Shown: in pieces, positions 1 to 9,448 of the stretch
How the letters are laid out: each line of letters begins with the position of its first letter
How positions within the stretch are numbered: position 1 is the stretch's first letter
NCBI RefSeq assembly: GCF_002211285.1
Contig: NZ_LOKX01000016.1
Coordinates: forward strand, 1-64,000
Reading direction: 5' to 3'
Source: Rhizobium sp. R635
GTDB taxonomy: Bacteria > Pseudomonadota > Alphaproteobacteria > Rhizobiales > Rhizobiaceae
Length of the DNA stretch: 64,000 nucleotides
Program-made: the position numbers and the translations under genes
Notes under the pieces: model-generated
The model's database searches: none
The model's input: the letters and a program-made list of their open reading frames with translations, nothing else
Told to the model about the DNA's origin: nothing

Positions 1-95
1 CCAGAACACAAACCAGCATCAGCCAATCCGCTTGAGTTTCACTAGAACGAGTAACTTCGTCGCCAGCAGCGCCGCCGCCCTCGTCAGTGAGTGGG

Positions 96-125
96 CTTAT
101 AGAACTAACCCTCCCAAACAGTCAA
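96..125 (-). promoter_or_regulatory. Strong sigma70-type promoter facing left, probably of an rRNA operon
   Basis: Read on the minus strand there is TTGACT (125-120), a 17-base spacer, then CTATAA (102-97; TATAAG if shifted by one). The downstream leader, rich in GGCGGCGGCG-like sequence, resembles the leader that follows rRNA promoters in Rhizobium and Agrobacterium as I remember it. The rRNA genes would lie to the left of position 1 and are not visible. The promoter elements are seen directly; the rRNA assignment is inference. Confidence 0.55.
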
Positions 126-382
126 CACTCATTCCAAAAGTTTTTTGACATTTTTGTAACAGGTTGAAAATCAAGGGCTTTTAGCAAGAATTTTCGAAAG
201 CGTGCAAAATTGCCGCCTGATGAAGCGGTTTTTGGGATTCATTTTCGCCGAATCCCGCAGAATGGCTTCGCCGATGAAGACAAGGCTTATATGGGAAGCC
301 CGAGATCGAATTCCAGCGTGCTTGCCTCTCACACGCCTCACTCGCTAGTTTGGGGAAGAACGATCCGGCGGAGTGAAGAATA
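126..382. other. Intergenic region before the ornithine cyclodeaminase-like gene
   Basis: No convincing gene is present. It lies between the leftward promoter and the first rightward gene. A TTGACA at 145-150 lies on the plus strand, but I see no good -10 element at proper spacing. A minus-strand open frame here runs antisense into the start of the next gene and has no family signature, so I do not call it. Confidence 0.5.
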
Positions 383-1330
383 ATGCTTGTCCTCGATGAA
401 GAACAGACGCGTGCGGCCCTGCCCTGGCCGGAGCTGATCGAGGCGATCGCCGCCATGTTTACGAGCGAATGCGTGATGCCGGTGCGCCATCACCACGACA
501 TGGACGTGCCCGGCGAGGAAAGTGCGACGCTGCTTCTGATGCCGGCCTGGGTTCCCGGGCGCTATGCCGGGGTGAAGGCGGTTTCCGTTTTTCCCGGCAA
601 TGCGCGGCGCAGCCTGCCGGCAATCTCAGGGACCTATCTTCTTTCCTCCGGCGCCACCGGCGAAATGCTCGCCGTCATCGACGGCGGCGAATTGACGGCA
701 CGGCGGACGGCGGCGGCATCGGCGCTGGCCGCCCGTTATCTCGCCCGCCCGGATGCGCAGGAGCTGCTCGTCTGCGGAACCGGTCGGCTGTCGCTCAACC
801 TGATGTTCGCCCATGGCGCGACCCGGCCTATCAAGAAATATAGGATCTGGGGACGCAACACGGACGCGGCAGAGAAAACCGCAGCAGAGGCACGGACGCT
901 CGGTCTGGATGCGGAGGCGACCTCGGACAGGGAAGCAGCCGCTCGAACGGCCGACATCATTTCCTGCGCCACGCTTTCGAGCGAGCCGTTGATATCGGGC
1001 GAATGGCTGAAACCTGGCGCGCACCTCGATCTCGTCGGCGCCTTCAAGCCGAGCATGCGCGAAAGCGACGACGAGGCCATCCGCCGTGCTTCTGTCCATG
1101 TCGATACCCGTGCCGGCGCCTGTAGCGAGGCCGGCGACATCGTCCAGCCGTTGAAAAGCGGCATACTTGAGATGAGCGACATCAAATCGGAGCTTGCCGA
1201 GCTTATCAGCGGCGCGCATAGCGGGCGACGCCATGACGGGGAAATCACCCTGTTCAAGTCGGTCGGCGCAGCACTTGAGGATCTCGCCGGCGCCATCCTT
1301 GCCTATGAGACGGTGGCGGGCCGCAAGTGA
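383..1330 (+). CDS. Ornithine cyclodeaminase / mu-crystallin family protein
   Basis: A 315-residue NAD(P)-dependent enzyme of the ornithine cyclodeaminase/mu-crystallin/alanine dehydrogenase family. The N-terminal half has the conserved lysine in GVKAVSVFPGN (K65) and the substrate-side segment DGGELTARRTAAASALAARY (about 100-119). The Rossmann turn is VCGTGRLS (about 130-137), where most members have GTGxQA; the Q is missing here. The true substrate cannot be read from sequence: ornithine, alanine, a ketimine or an opine-like amino acid are all possible. The stop overlaps the GTG start of hrpB by four bases (GTGA), so the two are probably translationally coupled, although no functional link is evident. 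Confidence 0.85.
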   Translation: MLVLDEEQTRAALPWPELIEAIAAMFTSECVMPVRHHHDMDVPGEESATLLLMPAWVPGRYAGVKAVSVFPGNARRSLPAISGTYLLSSGATGEMLAVIDGGELTARRTAAASALAARYLARPDAQELLVCGTGRLSLNLMFAHGATRPIKKYRIWGRNTDAAEKTAAEARTLGLDAEATSDREAAARTADIISCATLSSEPLISGEWLKPGAHLDLVGAFKPSMRESDDEAIRRASVHVDTRAGACSEAGDIVQPLKSGILEMSDIKSELAELISGAHSGRRHDGEITLFKSVGAALEDLAGAILAYETVAGRK

Positions 1331-3792
1331 CGAACAGTGCATCCTTGCCGGAGCTTCCGGTTTCGCATGTCCTGCCGGCCGTCGGCGCGGCGCTGGCCGA
1401 ACGAGGGCGCGCCATCCTTTCCGCCCCGCCCGGCGCCGGCAAGACGACCTTGGTGCCGCTCTACTTGCTCGACCAAGCCTGGCGCGGCGACGGCAAGATC
1501 ATCCTGCTCGAGCCGCGGCGGCTCGCGGCGCGGGCCGCGGCAAGCCGGATGGCATCGCTGATCGGCGAACAGGTGGGCGAGACGATCGGCTACCGCATGC
1601 GCCTCGACAACAGGATATCGGCGGCGACCAGGGTCGAAGTGGTGACCGAAGGGGTTTTCGCCCGGATGATCCTCGACGATCCGGAGCTGTCAGGCGTCTC
1701 GGCCGTGCTCTTCGACGAATTCCATGAGCGGTCGCTCGATGCCGATTTCGGGCTGGCGCTGGCGCTCGACGTCCAGTCGGCGCTACGTGACGATCTGCGT
1801 ATTCTGGTCATGTCGGCGACGCTCGACGTGGAACGCGTGGCCGCCCTGCTCGATCACCCGCCCGTCATCGAAAGCCTGGGGCGCAGTTTTCCGATCGATA
1901 TCCGCTATCAGGACCGGCCGGGCGGCGAGCGCATCGAGGATGCCGTTACACGAGCGATTATCAATGCACATGCCGAAGAAGACGGCTCGATTCTGGCCTT
2001 CCTGCCCGGACAGGCGGAAATCACGCGCACCGTGGAGCGCCTGCAGGGGCGCTTCGGGCCTGAAACGCTGATTGCTCCCCTTTATGGCAATCTCAGCCAG
2101 AAGGAGCAGGATGCCGCGATCCGGCCGGCGGCCAAGGGAACGCGCAAGATCGTCCTTGCCACCTCGATTGCCGAAACCTCGATCACCATCGACGGCGTCA
2201 GGATCGTGATCGACAGCGGGTTGCAGCGTCTGCCGGTTTTCGAGGCCTCGACCGGGATTACGCGGCTCGAGACGGTGCGCGTCTCCAGGGCCTCCGCCGA
2301 TCAGCGGGCCGGCCGCGCCGGACGAACGGAACCCGGCATCGCAATAAGGCTGTGGCATCAGGGACAGACGACGGCTTTGCCGGCTTTCACGCCGCCGCAG
2401 ATTCTTTCCAGCGATCTTTCCGGACTGGTGCTCGATCTCGCCCATTGGGGCGTTCAGGACCCAACGTCGCTCGCCTTCGTCGATCAGCCGCCGGAAACGA
2501 CGCTCAGGGAAGCGCGGGCACTGCTCGGCCAACTCGGCGCGCTCGACAAGGACGGCGCTCTGACGGCGCGCGGCAAGATCATGCGCGATCTCGCTTTGCC
2601 CCCGCGGCTTGCCGCTATGGTCGTTTCATCTGGCGAATCGGGCCATGCCCGGGAGGCGGCGATGATATCAGTGCTTCTGACCGAACAGGGGCTTGGCGGA
2701 CCGAGCATTGACATCGAGGAACGGCTGCGGCGTTTCAAGGTCGAGCGCGGCGAAAGAGCCGACGCCTCGCGGCGGCTGGCAGGGCGGCTGGCGGCCGGCC
2801 TCGACATCGTTGCCGCAACGGCGCCGGCGCTCGCGGGCCAGCTTCTGCTGCATGCATTCCCTGACAGAATAGCGCTTCAGCGCGGCGGACGCGGACGATT
2901 CGTGATGGCGAACGGGCGGGGAGCGGAGCTGCCGGAAACCGAAAGGCTTGCCGGCAGCCAGATGCTCGTCATCGCCGATCTCACCGGGCGGGCAGCGCAG
3001 GGGCGGATTCTCGCGGCCGCCGAAGTGACGCGCGCCGACATCGAAGTAGAGCTGCCGGGCGAGATCAAAACGGACGACCAGACCTTCTTCGACCGGCAGA
3101 GCCGACAGGTGCGGGCGCGGCGGGCAACCCGGCTCGGCGCGATCGTCTTCGAGGAGACGCCCTTGCCGCGCCCTTCCGGAACCGCCGTCACAGCGGCGCT
3201 GATGGAAGGTGTGCGCGAATTGGGGCTCGATCAGCTCGCCTTCTCGAAGGAGGCACTCCAGCTTCGCGAACGGATCGGGTTCCTTCACCGGACGATCGGC
3301 GATCCGTGGCCCGACGTCAGCGACGATGCAATGCTTTCCCGGCTGGACGAATGGTTCGCCCCCTTCCAGACGGAAGCGCGCGGCCTTTCGGAAGTTTCCG
3401 CGGGCGGTCTTTCGAGCGGGTTGATGTCGCTGGTGCCGCACGAGCTGCAGCGCGATCTTAGCCGGCTTGCGCCGACGCATTTCGAGGCCCCGACCGGCCA
3501 GCGGCATCCGATCCAATATGAGGGCGAGGAGCCCGTGCTGACGATCCGCGTGCAGGAGCTGTTCGGGCTGAAGCAACACCCGGCCATCGCCGGAGGCCGC
3601 CTGCCGCTGCTTCTGGAACTGACCTCGCCGGCGCACCGGCCGATCCAGACGACTCGCGACCTGCCGGGCTTCTGGGCCGGCTCTTGGAAGGATGTGCGCG
3701 CCGAGATGCGCGGGCGCTATCCCCGGCATCCCTGGCCTGAACGGCCGGAAGAAGCGCCCCCGACGACACGGGCAAAACCGCGTGGTACATGA
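1327..3792 (+). CDS. hrpB: ATP-dependent helicase HrpB
   Basis: An 821-residue DEAH-box superfamily 2 helicase, a usual length for bacterial HrpB. Visible motifs in order: Walker A APPGAGKT (33-40), DEFH as the DEAH-box motif II (130-133), SAT motif III (163-165), motif V around ATSIAETSITIDGV (about 278-291) and motif VI QRAGRAGR (326-333). The C-terminal region downstream of the ratchet domain is HrpB-like and distinguishes it from HrpA. The start is GTG, overlapping the preceding stop. HrpB proteins are RNA helicases of uncertain role in RNA metabolism. The stop is followed at once by actS, so the three genes from 383 may be co-transcribed. Confidence 0.93.
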   Translation: MTNSASLPELPVSHVLPAVGAALAERGRAILSAPPGAGKTTLVPLYLLDQAWRGDGKIILLEPRRLAARAAASRMASLIGEQVGETIGYRMRLDNRISAATRVEVVTEGVFARMILDDPELSGVSAVLFDEFHERSLDADFGLALALDVQSALRDDLRILVMSATLDVERVAALLDHPPVIESLGRSFPIDIRYQDRPGGERIEDAVTRAIINAHAEEDGSILAFLPGQAEITRTVERLQGRFGPETLIAPLYGNLSQKEQDAAIRPAAKGTRKIVLATSIAETSITIDGVRIVIDSGLQRLPVFEASTGITRLETVRVSRASADQRAGRAGRTEPGIAIRLWHQGQTTALPAFTPPQILSSDLSGLVLDLAHWGVQDPTSLAFVDQPPETTLREARALLGQLGALDKDGALTARGKIMRDLALPPRLAAMVVSSGESGHAREAAMISVLLTEQGLGGPSIDIEERLRRFKVERGERADASRRLAGRLAAGLDIVAATAPALAGQLLLHAFPDRIALQRGGRGRFVMANGRGAELPETERLAGSQMLVIADLTGRAAQGRILAAAEVTRADIEVELPGEIKTDDQTFFDRQSRQVRARRATRLGAIVFEETPLPRPSGTAVTAALMEGVRELGLDQLAFSKEALQLRERIGFLHRTIGDPWPDVSDDAMLSRLDEWFAPFQTEARGLSEVSAGGLSSGLMSLVPHELQRDLSRLAPTHFEAPTGQRHPIQYEGEEPVLTIRVQELFGLKQHPAIAGGRLPLLLELTSPAHRPIQTTRDLPGFWAGSWKDVRAEMRGRYPRHPWPERPEEAPPTTRAKPRGT

Positions 3793-3815
3793 GGGCCATT
3801 CCCAAGGAGCCTGGC

Positions 3816-5126
3816 ATGATCGACAAGACGGAAAGCCACACGCTGGAAGATCGGCACAGCAGCCGCAGGCTACGCCTGCAGACGCTGGTGCGGTTGCGCT
3901 GGCTTGCTGTCGGCGGGCAAGCGGCGACCGTGTTCATCGTTGCCTTCTGGCTGAAATTTCCCCTGCCGCTGATCGCCAGCTGCTCACTGATCGCCGCCCT
4001 TGCCTGGGTGAATTTCTACCTGACGATCCGCTATCCGCCGACGCATCGGCTGGGGCCGCCTGCCGCCTTCGCGCTGCTCGGCTTCGATCTTCTGCAACTC
4101 TGCGCGCTGCTCTTCATCACCGGCGGCCTTGCCAATCCCTTCGCCGCTCTCGTCTGCGTGCCCGTCATCATCTCCTTTGCCTCGCAGCCGATCCGCTACA
4201 GCACCGCGCTGATCGGTTTTGCGATGGTCTGCATCACGGTGCTTGCCTTTTCGCCCTTCCCGCTGCCCTGGTTCGACGGGGTCGAGATCAATGTGCACAA
4301 TGTCATGCAGTTCGGCGTCTGGTGCTCGATCGCCTCGACGATGGCCTTTGCCGCTTTCTATGCCTATCGCGTCTCGATGGAGGCGGGCCAGCTTGCCGAC
4401 GCGCTGGCGGCAACCGAACTGGTGCTGCAGCGGGAAAAGCATCTTTCGCAGCTCGACGGGCTGGCTGCCGCCGCCGCGCATGAACTCGGCACGCCGCTGG
4501 CGACGATCAGCGTCGTCGCCAAGGAAATGGAACGGGAGCTCAAGGACGACGACCGGTTTCGCGAAGACGTGATGCTGCTGCGCAGCCAGAGCGAACGCTG
4601 CCGCGATATCCTGCGGCGGCTGACGACGCTTTCCTCGGAAGGCGAGGCGCATATGCGGCGGCTACCATTATCCTCGATGATCGAGGAGATCGTGGCACCC
4701 CACCGGGAATTCGGCATCACGCTCGAGCTCATCGAAAAGAGCCCGCGCAAGGGCGAACCGGTCACCGACCGCAATGCCGGCATCATGTACGGGCTCGGCA
4801 ACCTCATCGAAAATGCCGTCGATTATGCCAGGGAGAAGGTGACCGTGACGGTCGAGCACAATCACGACAAAGTGCGGATCATCATCGAGGACGACGGCAA
4901 TGGTTATTCGCCCGACATTCTGACGCGGATCGGCGAACCCTATGTGACCAAGCGGCAGAAGGAGGATACGGCCGGCGGGCTCGGGCTCGGGCTTTTCATC
5001 GCCAAGACGCTGCTGGAACGCTCCGGCGCATCGCTGATTTTCGAGAATCGCGACCCGGAAAGCGCGGGTGCGCGCATCCGAATCGAATGGCCGCGCATGC
5101 TGATCGACGCAAATTCGACAAAATGA
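3816..5126 (+). CDS. actS: Sensor histidine kinase ActS (RegB/PrrB family)
   Basis: A 436-residue membrane histidine kinase that senses redox state and phosphorylates ActR. The N-terminal half is hydrophobic, with about six membrane segments, and contains the quinone-linked redox signature GGLANPF (about 103-109). The H-box HELGTPL gives the phospho-acceptor His at about 222. A cysteine in ERCRDIL (about C262) matches the redox-active cysteine of RegB. The N and G boxes of the ATPase domain follow (NLIENAVDYA; GGLGLGLFIA). I chose ATG 3816, which has AAGGAG six bases upstream, rather than the in-frame ATG at 3789 that overlaps the hrpB stop. actR follows after 56 bases. Confidence 0.93.
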   Translation: MIDKTESHTLEDRHSSRRLRLQTLVRLRWLAVGGQAATVFIVAFWLKFPLPLIASCSLIAALAWVNFYLTIRYPPTHRLGPPAAFALLGFDLLQLCALLFITGGLANPFAALVCVPVIISFASQPIRYSTALIGFAMVCITVLAFSPFPLPWFDGVEINVHNVMQFGVWCSIASTMAFAAFYAYRVSMEAGQLADALAATELVLQREKHLSQLDGLAAAAAHELGTPLATISVVAKEMERELKDDDRFREDVMLLRSQSERCRDILRRLTTLSSEGEAHMRRLPLSSMIEEIVAPHREFGITLELIEKSPRKGEPVTDRNAGIMYGLGNLIENAVDYAREKVTVTVEHNHDKVRIIIEDDGNGYSPDILTRIGEPYVTKRQKEDTAGGLGLGLFIAKTLLERSGASLIFENRDPESAGARIRIEWPRMLIDANSTK

Positions 5127-5182
5127 GTTTATCGGCATAAGTAGGAATTGAGATCGGCGCTCAGCCGCCAGGACCCGAGACG

Positions 5183-5761
5183 ATGACAGAACAGAATCAT
5201 GAAAATTTCGCAGCATCTGATGAAGACCATATCGGTCCCGACGCCAGCCTGCTGATCGTCGACGACGACGGGCCGTTCCTGCGCCGGCTGGCGCGGGCGA
5301 TGGAGACGCGCGGTTTTCAGGTGGAAACGGCCGAATCAGTGGCGGAAGGCGTTGCGAAATCGAAAGGCAGGCCGCCAAAATATGCGGTGGTCGACCTTCG
5401 CCTCGGCGACGGCAACGGGCTCGACGTCATCGAAGCGATCCGCCAGCGACGCGACGACACCCGAATCATCGTATTGACCGGCTATGGCAATATCGCCACG
5501 GCGGTGACCGCCGTCAAACTCGGCGCCGTCGATTATCTCGCAAAGCCTGCCGATGCCGACGACGTCTTTTCGGCGCTGACGCAGCGGCCGGGCGAAAAGG
5601 CGGAGCTTCCCGAAAATCCGATGTCGGCCGACCGCGTGCGCTGGGAGCATATCCAGCGGGTCTATGAAATGTGCGAGCGCAATGTTTCCGAGACGGCGCG
5701 CCGGCTCAACATGCATCGGCGGACGCTGCAGCGCATCCTTGCCAAACGCGCGCCGAAATAG
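5183..5761 (+). CDS. actR: Response regulator ActR (RegA/PrrA family)
   Basis: A 192-residue two-domain regulator. The receiver domain starts at SLLIVDDDG, with phospho-acceptor D71 in VVDLRLGDG and a conserved lysine in LAKPAD. The C-terminus is a Fis-type helix-turn-helix (SETARRLNMHRRTLQRIL), nearly identical to what I recall of RegA/ActR/PrrA. The cysteine in YEMCERN corresponds to the redox-active cysteine described for RegA. With ActS it forms the global redox pair that in rhizobia controls acid tolerance, respiration, CO2 fixation and nitrogen metabolism genes. It ends 18 bases before the end of the convergent mmcB. Confidence 0.95.
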   Translation: MTEQNHENFAASDEDHIGPDASLLIVDDDGPFLRRLARAMETRGFQVETAESVAEGVAKSKGRPPKYAVVDLRLGDGNGLDVIEAIRQRRDDTRIIVLTGYGNIATAVTAVKLGAVDYLAKPADADDVFSALTQRPGEKAELPENPMSADRVRWEHIQRVYEMCERNVSETARRLNMHRRTLQRILAKRAPK

Positions 5762-5779
5762 ACGAATACGTTCTCAGTA

Positions 5780-6274
5780 TCAGACATCGTCCACATTGAA
5801 CGGCTTTCCGTTCGCCCATTCGGCCATCATCAGCCTTTGGGCGGCGGCCCGCGAAAAATTGAGCGTGACCGATTTGCGCGTGGCGGGCGCCAAACGGTGT
5901 TCCGGCGCCTCGCGAATCATGTGGGCGCCATAACCGTCCGAGAGGAAAAGCCCGCATTCTTCGGGAAAAATGTCGAGCGGCACGCCCTCGTGAGTCGCAA
6001 AGAACAGCCGGTCGCAATGCAGCCGGTATTCCGGCCATTTGCGATCGACCCTGAAATCCTCGATCGAGGTCTTGATTTCGATGATCCAGACCTCGCCCTT
6101 TTCCGAAAGCGTGATCAGATCGGCGCGGCGGCCGCTCGCCAGCGGCAGTTCCGGCAGTACGGCGTGACGCATTTCATGCAGCAATATCTGCGTTCCCCGC
6201 CGCACCATCATGGCTCTGTCCGATTGCCGGCCATCGATTAACGGATTGTTATTGTAAACGCTCAAAATCGTCAT
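5780..6274 (-). CDS. mmcB: MmcB family DNA repair protein
   Basis: A 164-residue protein of the MmcB family, named from Caulobacter where loss gives mitomycin C sensitivity. The core has a PD-(D/E)xK nuclease look: acidic residue in GRRADLI (D52), then WIIEIKTS giving E66-x-K68, followed by EDFRVDRKWPEYR and CDRLFFAT. This fits a small structure-specific or damage-linked nuclease. The start at 6274 keeps an N-terminal stretch before the first conserved block; MMVRRG, 21 residues further in, is a shorter alternative. In Caulobacter it is SOS-linked, but I saw no alphaproteobacterial LexA direct repeat (GTTC-N7-GTTC) upstream. Confidence 0.82.
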   Translation of the reverse strand: MTILSVYNNNPLIDGRQSDRAMMVRRGTQILLHEMRHAVLPELPLASGRRADLITLSEKGEVWIIEIKTSIEDFRVDRKWPEYRLHCDRLFFATHEGVPLDIFPEECGLFLSDGYGAHMIREAPEHRLAPATRKSVTLNFSRAAAQRLMMAEWANGKPFNVDDV

Positions 6275-6379
6275 GGATAACCATCGCGGTGTCGGGTGTG
6301 TTGTTGCAAAAAAACCATGCGCTTTTAATTTGCGCGCGAGACGGATTTGTCGTGCTGCAGCAGTCTTGCAAAGCGCAAG

Positions 6380-6398
6380 TTAATCGAAAATAAACCAT
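6380..6398 (+). promoter_or_regulatory. CtrA-box-like sequence upstream of the L,D-transpeptidase
   Basis: TTAA (6380-6383), seven bases, then TAAACCAT (6391-6398). The CtrA consensus is TTAA-N7-TTAAC, so this matches 8 of the 9 fixed bases. It sits about 55 bases before the ATG of the cell-wall enzyme at 6453. Such AT-rich half-sites occur by chance, so this is a candidate only. Confidence 0.3.
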
Positions 6399-6452
6399 AA
6401 TCAACGATGGTCGAAAGACCTTCTCCTTGCCCCAAAACTTCAAGAGTCATCT

Positions 6453-7136
6453 ATGCGCTTCCGCAATGCATTCCCTGTATTTGGCCTGCTGACGACGCTC
6501 GCTCTGGCCGGTTGCTCCACGAGTTCCGACAGCGCCTCCGTCGACGACAAGGGCGCAGGCCCGACGGTACAGACGGCACAGATCTTCAACGACGCCTACG
6601 GCGTGACGAAGGATGCCGGATACTCCCTGCCGGCGATCCCGATCGACAGGGTCAAGCCGCAGTTCCGCCGCCAGGTCGTCAGCTACCAGACCACCGAGCG
6701 TCCCGGAACGATCATCGTCAACACGCGCGAGCGCTTCCTCTATTACATCCTCGCCAACGGCAAGGCGATGCGCTACGGCATCGGCGTCGGCAAGCAGGGC
6801 TTCGCATGGGCCGGCACCGCCTACGTCGCCTGGAAGCAGGAATGGCCGACCTGGCACCCGCCGAAGGAAATGGCCGTTCGCCGCCCCGACGTCGCCAAGT
6901 ATGTCGAAGACGGCATGGGCCCGGGTCTCAGCAATCCGCTCGGCGCGCGCGCCATGTATCTCTTCAACGAGGACGGCAAGGACACGCTCTTCCGCCTGCA
7001 CGGCACGCCGGAATGGGCCTCGATCGGCACCGCCGCTTCCTCGGGCTGCATTCGCCTGATGAACCAGGACGTCATCGACCTTTACAGCCGCGTCCGTCCC
7101 GGCAAGGGCACGTCCAAGGTCGTCGTCATTCAGTAA
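6453..7136 (+). CDS. L,D-transpeptidase (YkuD domain) lipoprotein
   Basis: A 227-residue exported enzyme. The N-terminus is a lipoprotein signal: a basic start, a hydrophobic core and lipobox LALAGC with the acylated cysteine at C21. The YkuD catalytic domain covers about residues 80-225, with H183 in RLHGTPEW and catalytic C199 in the signature SSGCIRLMNQD. These enzymes make 3-3 crosslinks in peptidoglycan or attach proteins to it, in the periplasm. Rhizobiales are rich in them, which fits their 3-3-crosslinked wall and polar growth. The gene is monocistronic: a 178-base upstream gap with a CtrA-like site, and a strong terminator behind. Confidence 0.92.
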   Translation: MRFRNAFPVFGLLTTLALAGCSTSSDSASVDDKGAGPTVQTAQIFNDAYGVTKDAGYSLPAIPIDRVKPQFRRQVVSYQTTERPGTIIVNTRERFLYYILANGKAMRYGIGVGKQGFAWAGTAYVAWKQEWPTWHPPKEMAVRRPDVAKYVEDGMGPGLSNPLGARAMYLFNEDGKDTLFRLHGTPEWASIGTAASSGCIRLMNQDVIDLYSRVRPGKGTSKVVVIQ

Positions 7137-7141
7137 GCTAG

Positions 7142-7157
7142 ATACCGAATTCGGTAT
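7142..7157. repeat. Perfect 16-bp palindrome before the terminator
   Basis: ATACCGAATTCGGTAT reads the same on both strands. It lies five bases after the L,D-transpeptidase stop and directly before the terminator hairpin. With no loop it is a better protein-binding site than RNA hairpin, but no known operator is recognised. Confidence 0.5.
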
Positions 7158-7159
7158 AA

Positions 7160-7194
7160 AAAAGGCCGCCGGAACCTCGTTCCGGCGGCCTTTT
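7160..7194. terminator. Bidirectional rho-independent terminator between the L,D-transpeptidase gene and glcB
   Basis: The stem AAAAGGCCGCCGGAAC pairs perfectly with GTTCCGGCGGCCTTTT around the three-base loop CTC. T-runs flank it on both strands, so it can serve the rightward transpeptidase gene and the leftward glcB, whose stop is at 7200. Confidence 0.9.
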
Positions 7195-7199
7195 CATAT

Positions 7200-9371
7200 T
7201 CACACGGCCTGCTTCGCTTTCAATTCGAGGCGACGGCGGTGAAGCACCGGCTCGGTGTAGCCGTTCGGCTGCTCCCTGCCCTTCAGGACGAGAACAAGAG
7301 CCGCCTGGAAGGCGATCGAACCGTCGAAATTGCCTGCCATCGGCTGGTAGGCGGGATCGGATGCGTTCTGCCGGTCGACGACGGCGGCCATACGCTTCAT
7401 CGTCTCGACGATCTGAGCCTCACCGACGACCTTGTGATGCAGCCAGTTCGCCATGTGCTGGGCCGAGATGCGCAATGTCGCGCGGTCTTCCATCAGGCCG
7501 ACATTGTTGATGTCGGGCACCTTCGAGCAGCCGACGCCGTGATCGATCCAGCGCACGACATAGCCGAGAATGCCTTGGGCATTGTTGTCGAGCTCGCGCT
7601 GGATTTCCTCCGGCGTCCAGTTCGGCCGCACCGCGACCGGCACGGAGAGAATATCTGACAGCTTGGCGCGGGCGCGGTCCTTCAGCCCTTGCTGGACCTT
7701 GGCGACGTTGACGCGGTGATAGTGGGTGGCGTGCAGGGTCGCCGCCGTCGGCGACGGCACCCAGGCGGTGTTGGCGCCGGCTTTGGGATGGGCAATCTTC
7801 TGTTCCAGCATCGCCGCCATCAGATCCGGCATCGCCCACATGCCCTTGCCGATCTGGGCATGGCCCGACAGGCCGCATTCGAGACCGATATCGACGTTCC
7901 AATTCTCATAGGCCGAAATCCAGGCCGCCTGGCGCATGTCGCCCTTGCGAATCATCGGGCCGGCTTCCATCGAGGTGTGGATTTCGTCGCCGGTGCGGTC
8001 GAGGAAGCCGGTATTGATGAAGACGACGCGCTCGCGGGCGGCGCGGATACATTCCTTGAGGTTGACGGTGGTCCGGCGTTCCTCATCCATGATGCCCATC
8101 TTGATGGTGTTGCGCGCCATGCCGAGCATATCTTCGACCCGCGAAAAGATCTCGACGGCGAAAGCGACTTCTTCAGGGCCATGCATCTTCGGCTTGACCA
8201 CATACATGGAGCCGGTGCGGGAATTCTTCTTCCGGCCGGCCGTACCGATATCATAGAGCGCAATCAGGCCGGTGATGACGGCATCCATGATGCCCTCGGG
8301 CACTTCATTGCCGTCCCGGTCGAGGATCGCAGGATTGGTCATGAGGTGGCCGACATTGCGCACCAGCATCAGCGAGCGGCGATGCACCTCGAAGGAAACG
8401 CCATCGGGGCCGGTATAGTCCAGATCCGGGTTGAGCTTGCGGATGAAGCTCGTTCCACCCTTCGCCACCTCTTCCTGCAGATCGCCCTTCATCAGGCCGA
8501 GCCAGTTACCGTAGACGACGACTTTGTCTTCGGCATCGACGGCGGCAATCGAATCCTCGCAGTCCATGATCGTCGTGATCGCCGATTCCAGCCAGACGTC
8601 GGAAATATGCGCCGGGTCGGACTTGCCGATCGCCGTCGACGCGTCGATGACTATATCGATGTGAATACCGTTATTCTTGAGGAGAATATGGGAGGGAGCG
8701 GCGGCGTCACCGCGATAGCCGGCAAAATGCCCGCTATCCCCGAGCGTTACCTGCTCGCCGTCGACCGATCTGACGACAAGCGCTCCATCCTTGACGGCGA
8801 AGCTTCCGATGTCCTTCCAGCTCCAATCCTGCAGCGGCACCGATGCATCGAGGAAGTCGCGCACCCAGGCGATGACCTTCTCGCCGCGCTTCGGATTGTA
8901 GCCCTTGCCCTTCTCGACGCCGTCGCTCTCGGGAATGGCATCCGTGCCATAGAGCGCATCATAGAGCGAACCCCAGCGGGCATTGGCGGCGTTGAGCGCA
9001 TAACGCGCATTCATGACGGGAACGACAAGTTGCGGACCGGCGATCGAAGCGATTTCAGGATCGACATTTTCTGTCGAGACCTGAAAATCCGAGCCCTCGG
9101 GCAGGAGATAACCGATTTCGCGGAGGAATGATTGGTATTCATCCATATCCGCCGGCGCACCATGACGGCGATACCAATCGTCAATCTTTGCCTGCAGTTC
9201 GTCGCGTTTGGCGAGCAATGCGCGATTCCTCGGGCCGAGATCGTGAACGATCGCCGAAAAATCAGCGAAAAACTTCTCCGCATCGACCGCCAGACCCGGC
9301 AATACGTCCTTGACTAGGAAATCGTGAAGGACGGTTTCGATGGCAAGACCGTTCTTGTCTATGCGGCTCAT
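7200..9371 (-). CDS. glcB: Malate synthase G
   Basis: A 723-residue enzyme, the same length as E. coli GlcB. It condenses glyoxylate with acetyl-CoA to malate, completing the glyoxylate shunt or glycolate use. Recognisable blocks include [33 protein letters not shown], the loop [16 protein letters not shown] with the catalytic arginine, and [17 protein letters not shown] with the catalytic aspartate. I chose ATG 9371 ([18 protein letters not shown]), preceded by GGGAGA, over an in-frame start 18 codons upstream. It is downstream of the P450 gene on the same strand, with 85 bases and a weak hairpin between them. No isocitrate lyase gene is in the window. Confidence 0.95.
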   Translation of the reverse strand: MSRIDKNGLAIETVLHDFLVKDVLPGLAVDAEKFFADFSAIVHDLGPRNRALLAKRDELQAKIDDWYRRHGAPADMDEYQSFLREIGYLLPEGSDFQVSTENVDPEIASIAGPQLVVPVMNARYALNAANARWGSLYDALYGTDAIPESDGVEKGKGYNPKRGEKVIAWVRDFLDASVPLQDWSWKDIGSFAVKDGALVVRSVDGEQVTLGDSGHFAGYRGDAAAPSHILLKNNGIHIDIVIDASTAIGKSDPAHISDVWLESAITTIMDCEDSIAAVDAEDKVVVYGNWLGLMKGDLQEEVAKGGTSFIRKLNPDLDYTGPDGVSFEVHRRSLMLVRNVGHLMTNPAILDRDGNEVPEGIMDAVITGLIALYDIGTAGRKKNSRTGSMYVVKPKMHGPEEVAFAVEIFSRVEDMLGMARNTIKMGIMDEERRTTVNLKECIRAARERVVFINTGFLDRTGDEIHTSMEAGPMIRKGDMRQAAWISAYENWNVDIGLECGLSGHAQIGKGMWAMPDLMAAMLEQKIAHPKAGANTAWVPSPTAATLHATHYHRVNVAKVQQGLKDRARAKLSDILSVPVAVRPNWTPEEIQRELDNNAQGILGYVVRWIDHGVGCSKVPDINNVGLMEDRATLRISAQHMANWLHHKVVGEAQIVETMKRMAAVVDRQNASDPAYQPMAGNFDGSIAFQAALVLVLKGREQPNGYTEPVLHRRRLELKAKQAV

Positions 9372-9448
9372 GCGACATTCTCCCTGCAGCAGCTTTCGGA
9401 AGCTGACACTTTGCCCGGCTTTCATTCACAGTCAATTCAGCAATAATT

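Noticed and set aside
181..456. Minus-strand open frame of 91 codons at the left edge
   Set aside because: It overlaps the start of the ornithine cyclodeaminase-like gene antisense, has no ribosome-binding site or recognised domain, and is a usual by-product of high GC.
6275..6452. LexA (SOS) operator before mmcB
   Set aside because: No GTTC-N7-GTTC direct repeat was seen in the gap.
7689..9131. 480-codon plus-strand open frame opposite glcB
   Set aside because: A mirror of the malate synthase codons; composition is Arg/His/Asp-rich and no family is matched.
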